A DNA stretch of 8,031 nt from Nitrospirota bacterium (lineage in GTDB: Bacteria > Nitrospirota > RBG-16-64-22 > JACRHK01): positions 1-8,031 of the forward strand of contig JACRHK010000161.1 in NCBI GenBank assembly GCA_016217625.1, given 5' to 3'. Both the position numbers and the translations under genes were made by a program. The notes under the pieces are model-generated. The model was not told the DNA's origin. It ran no database searches and worked only from the letters and a program-made list of their open reading frames with translations. Shown here one piece after another: positions 1 to 4,400 of this stretch; the first letter of the stretch is position 1; each line of letters begins with the position of its first letter.

Positions 1-207
1 ATGGTAGGCCTGGTCGAGATGGCGCCGGGACTGGCGCAGTTGGAAGGCTTCCTCTTCGAGCAGGCGGATCTGGTGCTGGAGTTCCTCGATCTCCAGCTCG
101 TAGTCTTCCGCCTGTTTGAGTTTGCCGGGCGAGAGCTGGTCGGACAACTTCTTGGCCGTGTTCTTAAAGGGGTTGAGTCTCCCCGATCCTTTCTTCGACT
201 CATTCAT
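1..207 (-). CDS. N-terminal part of a coiled-coil protein of unknown function (3' end outside window)
   Basis: The first 69 codons are present, read leftward from an ATG at 207-205; the gene runs off the window at position 1. The start is supported by a GGAAGGGAG ribosome binding site ending five bases before the ATG and by a promoter further upstream. The N-terminus is basic and polar (MNESKKGSGRLNPFKN). From about residue 20 it becomes a charged, Leu/Glu/Gln-rich helix with heptad-like spacing (segments such as YELEIEELQHQIRLLEEEA), which predicts a coiled coil. No membrane segment or signal peptide is seen. I do not recognise the family. Coiled-coil N-termini occur in many proteins, including proteasome-type AAA ATPases (ARC/Mpa), but nothing here supports one choice. 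It lies after thiE with its own promoter, so a thiamine role is not implied. Confidence 0.7.
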   Translation of the reverse strand, partial: MNESKKGSGRLNPFKNTAKKLSDQLSPGKLKQAEDYELEIEELQHQIRLLEEEAFQLRQSRRHLDQAYH

Positions 208-340
208 GGCTGCTCCCTTCCAGCGAACAACCCGGGGGCCGCCGCTTAGGCTTGATTACCATTATACCATTGGCTCCGTCGATTTCCACAAAAACTTCGA
301 CAACGATCACCTTCTTTTGCTTCGGACCATCCTTGAGCAG
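200..340 (-). CDS. Possible small ORF between thiE and the coiled-coil gene (doubtful)
   Basis: After the thiE stop the same frame stays open until a TGA at 202-200, which overlaps the start of the coiled-coil gene (ATGAATGA). A strong GGAGG at 350-354 lies nine bases before a CTG at 340-338; a GTG at 310-308 is another possible start but has a poorly spaced ribosome binding site. From CTG the product would be 46 residues, with an alternating hydrophobic stretch (VIVVEVFVEIDGANGIMVI) that looks like beta strands, followed by a basic stretch (KPKRRPP). Against it: there is no ATG start, and a TATAAT promoter element lies inside the frame, which suggests plain intergenic DNA. I do not recognise the sequence. 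Confidence 0.2.
   Translation of the reverse strand: MLKDGPKQKKVIVVEVFVEIDGANGIMVIKPKRRPPGCSLEGSSHE
261..269 (-). promoter_or_regulatory. Extended -10 promoter for the coiled-coil gene
   Basis: On the minus strand the bases read TGGTATAAT, that is TGn followed by a perfect TATAAT (261-266). No good -35 is present at 16-18 bases; the best is TTGTGG at a 19-base spacing. Extended -10 promoters can work without a -35. Transcription would start near 254, giving a leader of about 47 bases before the ATG at 207. This suggests the coiled-coil gene can be expressed separately from thiSGE. Confidence 0.5.
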
Positions 341-373
341 GCCTGGATTCCTCCGCGCGCAGTGTGATCCTTC

Positions 374-1024
374 TCATGGGAGTTGTAAGGAGTCACGGAT
401 CTTCAGCCCTTCCACCAATTCCATCGCCGCTCCTTTGGGATCCGGCGCTCCGAGAATCGCCCCGATGCATGCAATGCCCCGCGCTCCTGCTTCGAGAATC
501 TCCGGCAGCCGCTCGGCCGTCACGCCGCCGAGGGCGAAGAGGGGCAGGTCCACGCTCGCGCAAGCATCCCGCAGCGTGTCGACGCCTACGGGTGCGCCGT
601 AGGCCGCCTTCGACGGAGTGTGATACACCGGGCCGAACGTGGCGAAGTCGGCGCCGCCCTCGGCGGCTTCCCGCACCTCGGCGAGGTGGTGGGTCGAGAC
701 GCCGAGGAGGAATCCCTCGGGCACGAGGCGCCGGACCGCCTGCACCGGCAGCCCCGCTTGCGGGAGATGCGCCCCGTCGGCCTCCACGGCCAGCGCGATG
801 TCGACCCGATCGTTCACGAACAGGCGGGCCCCGTAACGGGCCGTGAGCGCCCGCGCTTGCCGGGCCAGATCCAGGAGGTCCCGCGTCGGGAGATCCTTCT
901 CGCGGAGCTGGACGGCCCGGACGCCGCCTTGCAGGGCCGCTTCCACGCCTTCCAACAACCCTCGGGAGGGATTCACCCGCCGGTCGGTGATCAGGTAGAG
1001 TGAGAAGTCAACCGTGCGCCCCAT
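374..1024 (-). CDS. thiE: Thiamine-phosphate synthase ThiE
   Basis: ThiE joins hydroxymethylpyrimidine diphosphate and thiazole phosphate (or its carboxylate) to give thiamine phosphate, in the cytoplasm. The 216-residue product has the family's usual size and the motifs of its TIM-barrel in order: QLREKD (39-44), a pyrophosphate/metal region around FVNDRVDIALAVEADGAHL (69-87, with N71 and D72), GVSTH (108-112), FGPVYHTPSK (130-139) and ALGGV (164-168). The fit is to ThiE rather than its paralogue TenI, helped by position at the end of thiS-thiG-thiE. The ATG at 1024 has a purine run (AGGGGGAG) almost touching it, an unusually tight spacing, but no better in-frame start follows. It begins 57 bases after the thiG stop and in the same reading frame, so co-transcription is likely. 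No clear terminator follows. Confidence 0.95.
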   Translation of the reverse strand: MGRTVDFSLYLITDRRVNPSRGLLEGVEAALQGGVRAVQLREKDLPTRDLLDLARQARALTARYGARLFVNDRVDIALAVEADGAHLPQAGLPVQAVRRLVPEGFLLGVSTHHLAEVREAAEGGADFATFGPVYHTPSKAAYGAPVGVDTLRDACASVDLPLFALGGVTAERLPEILEAGARGIACIGAILGAPDPKGAAMELVEGLKIRDSLQLP

Positions 1025-1081
1025 CTCCCCCTGTGTATTCTCTCGGTACGCGGGGAGGGATTCTTGAAGAATATGGCGTCG

Positions 1082-1858
1082 TCATTCGATCAACCCTTCC
1101 AGGGGGCTGGAGGCCGTGGCATAGAGCTTCCGGGGAATCCTCCCCGCCCGGTAGGCCATCCGCCCGGCCCATATGGCATGTTTCATCGCCTCGGCCATCA
1201 GGATCGGGTGTTTCGCCCCCGCGATGCCGGTGTTCATCAACACCGCCTCGCAGCCGAGCTCCATGGCGACGGCGGCGTCGGAGGCCGTGCCCACGCCGGC
1301 ATCGACGATGACGGGGACCTTGACTGTTTCCAGAATAATCCGGAGGTTGTAAGGGTTCCGGATGCCTAGCCCGGACCCGATGGGGGCGGCCAGGGGCATC
1401 ACGGCCACGGCTCCCGCGTCCTCCAGTTTGCGTGCCATGATCGGGTCGTCGTTGGTGTAGGGAAAGACGAGAAACCCCTCACCCACCAGCGCACGGGTCG
1501 CCTCCAGCAAGCCTTCGTTGTCGGGAAAGAGCGTCTTGGGGTCTCCGATGACCTCCAGCTTGACCATGTCGGAGACGCCGGCCTCCCGCGCGAGGCGCGC
1601 CGTGCGGATGGCGTCCTCCGCCGTGTAGCACCCGGCGGTATTCGGCAGGATCTTGTAGACCTTGGGATCGAGGACATCCAGCAGGTTCTCCTTCGTCCGG
1701 TCGGTGATGTTCACCCGGCGTACGGCCACGGTCACCACATCCGCCCCCGAGGCCTCCACCGCACGGCGCGTCTCCTCGAAAGAGGCGTATTTCCCCGTGC
1801 CGATCCAGAGGCGGGACTTAAACTCAATCCCCGCGATTACAAGCTTATCGTTGTCCAT
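1082..1858 (-). CDS. thiG: Thiazole synthase ThiG
   Basis: ThiG condenses 1-deoxy-D-xylulose 5-phosphate, dehydroglycine and the thiocarboxylate of ThiS to form the thiazole phosphate carboxylate half of thiamine. The 258-residue product is full length for the family. Visible hallmarks: the start of the barrel ([10 protein letters not shown], 15-24), the conserved RRVN (47-50), [14 protein letters not shown] (71-84), the Schiff-base lysine in VKLEVIGD (K100), the FPYTNDDP region (132-139), [16 protein letters not shown] (154-169) and the phosphate-binding [12 protein letters not shown] (185-196). The ATG at 1858 is preceded by AGGGGGA about eight bases upstream. The thiS stop lies 59 bases upstream, a gap that holds part of a heptanucleotide repeat. 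The dehydroglycine source (ThiO or ThiH) and ThiF are not in the window. Confidence 0.97.
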   Translation of the reverse strand: MDNDKLVIAGIEFKSRLWIGTGKYASFEETRRAVEASGADVVTVAVRRVNITDRTKENLLDVLDPKVYKILPNTAGCYTAEDAIRTARLAREAGVSDMVKLEVIGDPKTLFPDNEGLLEATRALVGEGFLVFPYTNDDPIMARKLEDAGAVAVMPLAAPIGSGLGIRNPYNLRIILETVKVPVIVDAGVGTASDAAVAMELGCEAVLMNTGIAGAKHPILMAEAMKHAIWAGRMAYRAGRIPRKLYATASSPLEGLIE

Positions 1859-1888
1859 TACGGTATGTCCCCCTGCGAGATGTCATTT

Positions 1889-1951
1889 CAAATTGCAAAT
1901 TGCAAATTGCAAATTTTTCATTTTGACTTTTGCATTTTGCCTTTTGCACTG
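1889..1951. repeat. AT-rich heptanucleotide tandem repeat across the end of thiS and the thiS-thiG gap
   Basis: Nine consecutive 7-base units keep register on the plus strand. The first three are exact copies of caaattg (1889-1909), the fourth is caaattt, and the rest drift to the form tgcattt/tgccttt. The AT-rich composition is sharply different from the GC-rich genes on both sides. The repeat covers the thiS stop codon (1918-1920) and the last codons of the thiS frame. Because seven is not a multiple of three, gain or loss of a unit inside the frame would change the ThiS C-terminus. Confidence 0.85.
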
Positions 1952-2160
1952 CTCTCAGGCTGTCCTCCTCCCATGAACTGGACGATCTCCACCTGGTCGC
2001 CCTCGGCGAGGATGGTGTCCCCGAAGGCCGCGCGGGGGACGATCCGGCGGTTGACCTCCACGGCGACCCGCAGGGCGTTGATCCCGCATGCTTCTAAGAG
2101 CTGAGCCACGCTCAACGGTTCCGCGAACGCGCGGGCCGCGCCGTTCACCCGAATCTGCAA
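1918..2160 (-). CDS. thiS: Sulfur carrier protein ThiS with a C-terminal extension
   Basis: ThiS is the small ubiquitin-fold protein that carries sulfur as a C-terminal thiocarboxylate to ThiG; ThiF-type enzymes adenylate its terminal Gly-Gly. I place the start at a TTG (2160-2158), giving MQIRVNG, the usual ThiS beginning, with AGAGGGGG just upstream. Longer in-frame starts (ATG at 2193, GTG at 2265) would add non-homologous residues, and the GTG overlaps the promoter. The product is 80 residues: a normal ThiS core of 66 ending in EIVQFMGGG (58-66), then an extra QPESSAKGKMQKSK. ThiS normally ends at the glycines, so this tail should block activation unless it is removed or never made. The tail lies partly in a heptanucleotide repeat, so a disrupted stop codon is the simplest explanation. 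Identity is secure from the core and from thiG next door; activity is uncertain. Confidence 0.88.
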   Translation of the reverse strand: MQIRVNGAARAFAEPLSVAQLLEACGINALRVAVEVNRRIVPRAAFGDTILAEGDQVEIVQFMGGGQPESSAKGKMQKSK

Positions 2161-2254
2161 CGCCCCCTCTCGAAGGATAAAAAAGGACCGCATCCTCTGC
2201 CGGCTATACGGCCCCCGAGACCCTGCTTGTCTGTCAACACCTGCGCGTAAGAAA

Positions 2255-2284
2255 ATTATAGGCACAGCGGTTTTGTGTTGTCAA
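2255..2284 (-). promoter_or_regulatory. Near-consensus sigma-70-type promoter for thiSGE
   Basis: A perfect TTGACA (2279-2284) and a perfect TATAAT (2255-2260) are separated by 18 bases on the minus strand. The -35 overlaps the stop codon of the upstream Gx-family gene. Transcription should begin near 2248, giving a leader of roughly 88 bases before the thiS TTG start. This marks the start of the thiSGE unit and separates it from the apbE group. I see no TPP riboswitch core in the leader, which is also too short for the complete aptamer. Confidence 0.8.
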
Positions 2285-2850
2285 CTGCCGACGGGCTTTG
2301 CGAGGAGGAGGCGGAGATGCGCGGCAAGGGGGAGGGCGACCAGGCCGTTGAAGAGGCCGGTCGCCGCCGCCGCGCCGGCCATCAGCGGGAGGAGGAAGAA
2401 AACCTCGGGATGGCGGACAAAGAGGAGATGGACGACGCTGAGCTGAGCCAGATTATGCACAAACGCGCCCGTGAGACTGAGTCCCACCAGGCTGAAGGGG
2501 CGCCGCCCTCCGGGAGTCCGGATTTGATAAAGCAACCCCATGGCCAGGACGCTCGCGATGCCGCCGGCGCCGCTCAGCAGGAACGCCGGACCGAGGAACG
2601 TTCCCGACAGGAGGGAACCCAGGAGGACCCGATTCACGGTCAGGATCAGCGCGGCCCGCAGGCCGAAGAGGTCCAGGGCGCAGAGGGTGAGGATGTTGGC
2701 CAGGCCCAGCCGGACGCCGGGGAGCGGCGCCGGGAGGATCTGCTCGGCCGAATGGACCACGACGGCGATGGCCGTCAGGGCGGCCAGCGGGACGAGCGTC
2801 TCCCGGGAGAGGGCGCTCGCGTCTCCGGGGGATTCAACGGGTGATGGCAT
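2281..2850 (-). CDS. Gx transporter family membrane protein (Hpre_diP_synt_I domain)
   Basis: The 189-residue product is an integral membrane protein of the family often labelled 'heptaprenyl diphosphate synthase component I' or 'Gx transporter'. Hydrophobic segments lie at about 19-38, 47-72, 75-110, 119-145 and 150-184. Family-like motifs include PGVRLGLANI (44-53), RVLLGSLLSG (74-83) and GAFVHNLAQ (128-136). The old enzyme label is probably misleading, because no prenyl synthase motif is present; the fold resembles small substrate-binding membrane subunits. Its ATG at 2850 sits 17 bases inside the NusG-II gene, with GAGGAG four bases upstream, so the two are likely translationally coupled. 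Proteins of this family recur beside ApbE and NusG-II proteins in flavin-transfer and Rnf-type loci. The substrate cannot be inferred here. Confidence 0.85.
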   Translation of the reverse strand: MPSPVESPGDASALSRETLVPLAALTAIAVVVHSAEQILPAPLPGVRLGLANILTLCALDLFGLRAALILTVNRVLLGSLLSGTFLGPAFLLSGAGGIASVLAMGLLYQIRTPGGRRPFSLVGLSLTGAFVHNLAQLSVVHLLFVRHPEVFFLLPLMAGAAAATGLFNGLVALPLAAHLRLLLAKPVGS

Positions 2851-3229
2851 CGTACTCCTCTTCGAGGCCGCGGATCCGGATCGTCACGCGGTGGGGCAGG
2901 CAGACGATCTCCTCCCACCGGTGCCGGATCCACCCTTGCGTGACGCAGACCCGGTTGGGGCAGGAGGCGTCAACCATCCGGATCCGGCCGTCCCGGATTT
3001 CCACGATATTGGTCCCCCGCTCCGTGTGGATGGAGAGCACCCGATCGACCCGGAGGGAGAGGTGCTCCCGGGGAGACCCCTCCACCTCGATCACGGCGAG
3101 GGCTCCGTGAGGAGAGCTCCACCCGAGACTCCAGAGGCCGCCGACCGTCAGGGCCACCATCGCAAGGAGAAGGACCAGATCGCCCCCGGTCGTCAGCTTC
3201 AACGTTTGTCGAATGCTCATGAGCATCAT
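2834..3229 (-). CDS. Membrane-anchored NusG domain II protein
   Basis: The 131-residue product has one N-terminal membrane segment (about 17-37) and then a NusG_II-type domain predicted to lie outside the cytoplasm. The diagnostic C-terminal pattern is present: DASCPNRVCV (87-96), GWI (99-101) and IVCLPHRV (108-115), with cysteines at 90, 95 and 110. It is not the transcription factor NusG, since the NGN and KOW domains are absent. Such proteins are typical partners of ApbE and Gx proteins in flavinylation clusters; their exact job is not settled. Three nearby ATG codons (3229, 3226, 3220) could serve as the start, and none has a strong ribosome binding site. The gap to apbE holds a heptanucleotide repeat. 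Its stop overlaps the start of the Gx gene. Confidence 0.88.
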   Translation of the reverse strand: MMLMSIRQTLKLTTGGDLVLLLAMVALTVGGLWSLGWSSPHGALAVIEVEGSPREHLSLRVDRVLSIHTERGTNIVEIRDGRIRMVDASCPNRVCVTQGWIRHRWEEIVCLPHRVTIRIRGLEEEYDAITR

Positions 3230-3233
3230 CCAG

Positions 3234-3282
3234 GTTTGAGACGAGCGGTTTGAGGCTAGAGCCTCGAGCCTCCAACCTCCAA
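3234..3282. repeat. GC-rich heptanucleotide-register repeat between apbE and the NusG-II gene
   Basis: Seven 7-base units follow one another on the plus strand. The unit gtttgag occurs at 3234 and 3248, and cctccaa occurs twice in a row (3269-3282); the units between, such as gctagag and cctcgag, are related variants. A short inverted repeat, GAGGCT/AGCCTC (3252-3265), lies within it. The segment fills most of the gap between the apbE stop and the next start. Its sequence is unrelated to the AT-rich repeat near thiS, but the 7-base period is the same. Confidence 0.7.
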
Positions 3283-3296
3283 CGTTTCTTTTTCCG

Positions 3297-4304
3297 CTAG
3301 GGCGCGAACCCCTCGATGGCTCCCTCGAGACCCGGCGTGACCCAGGCCTTTCCCTGGGCGTCCATCAGGATCGCCTCCACCCCCGGCAGCCTGCGGAGGA
3401 GGGCTTTTGCCCGTTCAGGACCCAGGACGAAGAGGCCGGTGGCCAGGGCATCGGCGCGGCTTCCCTCTGCCGTCACGACCGTCACGCTTTGGCAATCCCT
3501 CGCCGGCCGGCCGGTCTTCGGGTCCAGGAGATGGTGATAGCGTTGCCCTCCCCGCTCGAAATAGCGCTCGTAGTCTCCCGAGGTGGAGATCGCTTGGTCC
3601 GTCGCCATGAGGCTTCCCAACAGCCGATTGCGATCCCGGGGATGCTGGATGCCGATCCGCCACGGGCGATCCCCTTTGCGCCCGAAGATTTGAAGATCCC
3701 CCGCCGCGGCGACAATCCCTCCCGGGAAACCCCGTTCCCGCAGCAGGTGGGCAACCCGGGCGGCGGCATACCCTTTGCCGATCCCCCCGAGGTCCAGCCG
3801 CATCCCAGCTCGTTTCAGGAAGATCGTCCCTTTCGCGCGGTCGAGGATCACGTCCCGGTAGTTGACCAGCCGGCGCGCGGCCGTGATGGCCGACTCGGCG
3901 GGCACGGCGGGTTCCGCCTGCTCAAATCCCCAGAGGGCGGTCAGCGGCCCTACCGTGGGGTCGAAGGCTCCCTCCGTGAGCCGCGCAACGGCCAGGGCCT
4001 CTTCCATGACGGCGATCAGCTCCGGGCTGACCGGGACGGGTCGCTTCCCCGCCGCCGCATTCACGCGGTTCACCTCGCTGCCGGAATCGAAGGTGGTCAG
4101 CATCTGATCCAGCCGGCGAAGCTCCTGGAAGGCGTCTTCGAAAGCGGCGGCCGCTTCTTCCTCCGAAGGGGCGACCAGCGTCACGGTCACCAGCGTCCCC
4201 ATCAGGTACTGAGTCCGCGAGACCACGTGAGGGCCTTGGTCGCAGCCGGACCAGAGAAGGCTTCCTCCCAGTGCAATGAACAGAATGAAGCGGGGTCGCA
4301 TCAT
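3297..4304 (-). CDS. apbE: FAD:protein FMN transferase ApbE (probable lipoprotein)
   Basis: ApbE uses FAD to attach FMN covalently to a Ser/Thr of extracytosolic flavoproteins such as Rnf/Nqr subunits and FMN-binding-domain proteins. From the ATG at 4304 the product is 335 residues, normal for the family. Family segments: YLMGTLVTV (33-41), TFDSGSEVNRVN (71-82), GAFDPTVGPL (112-121), DLGGIGKGYA (171-180), the glycine-rich AAAGDLQIFG (199-208), STSGDYERYF (240-249), HHLLDPKTGRPA (257-268) and the metal-site region ADALATGLFVLG (284-295; D285, T289). The N-terminus (MMRPRFILFIALGGSLLWSG before C21) resembles a lipoprotein signal, although Trp at -3 is atypical. A longer in-frame GTG start at 4361 would add a repeat-encoded HGHGDRSR tail and push the signal inward, so I reject it. 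The ribosome binding site is weak. It is first of three genes, followed by NusG-II and Gx proteins. Confidence 0.94.
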   Translation of the reverse strand: MMRPRFILFIALGGSLLWSGCDQGPHVVSRTQYLMGTLVTVTLVAPSEEEAAAAFEDAFQELRRLDQMLTTFDSGSEVNRVNAAAGKRPVPVSPELIAVMEEALAVARLTEGAFDPTVGPLTALWGFEQAEPAVPAESAITAARRLVNYRDVILDRAKGTIFLKRAGMRLDLGGIGKGYAAARVAHLLRERGFPGGIVAAAGDLQIFGRKGDRPWRIGIQHPRDRNRLLGSLMATDQAISTSGDYERYFERGGQRYHHLLDPKTGRPARDCQSVTVVTAEGSRADALATGLFVLGPERAKALLRRLPGVEAILMDAQGKAWVTPGLEGAIEGFAP

Positions 4305-4323
4305 CCGGCTATTGACGATCTTT

Positions 4324-4400
4324 CGTGACCGATCCCCGTGACCGTGACCGGCACGGGACACGATCTTTTGTAACGGTCACGGGCCACGGTCACGGTCACG
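4324..4400. repeat. GTGACC-family repeat with a 14-bp inverted repeat between uvrA and apbE
   Basis: The octamer cgtgaccg occurs at 4324, 4337 and 4343, and its reverse complement at 4374, 4387 and 4393. The outer pair 4337-4350 and 4387-4400 is a perfect 14-base inverted repeat around a 36-base loop, so the RNA could form a long GC-rich hairpin. The right arm contains the uvrA stop codon (4396-4398), and gatctt recurs at roughly 45-base intervals (4317, 4362, 4405). No U-run follows, so it is not a classic intrinsic terminator. It could still slow polymerase, protect a 3' end or bind a protein. Confidence 0.8.

Noticed and set aside
1060..1072. Palindrome ATTCTTGAAGAAT in the thiG-thiE gap
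   Set aside because: It is a short stem with a one-base centre, inside a likely operon and without a T-run or promoter nearby, so nothing supports a terminator or operator call.
1889..1951. Possible CRISPR-like array
   Set aside because: The units are 7 bases long with no spacers, so this is a simple tandem repeat.
2232..2237. A second TTGACA upstream of thiS
   Set aside because: No acceptable -10 lies 16 to 18 bases downstream, the nearest TATA-like sequence being 23 bases away. It is probably chance or part of a short repeat with the real -35.
2161..2265. Upstream starts for thiS (GTG 2265, ATG 2193)
   Set aside because: The GTG overlaps the promoter -10 region, and the extra residues have no ThiS homology; the TTG at 2160 gives the family's usual MQIRVNG start.
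2275..2844. A 189-codon plus-strand frame opposite the Gx-family gene
   Set aside because: It mirrors the real gene almost exactly. The product is a charged, low-complexity string, whereas the minus-strand product is a coherent membrane protein with family motifs.
4305..4361. Upstream GTG start for apbE
   Set aside because: The extra 19 residues are encoded by the GTGACC repeat and would bury the signal sequence; the ATG pair at 4304-4299 fits the lipoprotein-like N-terminus.
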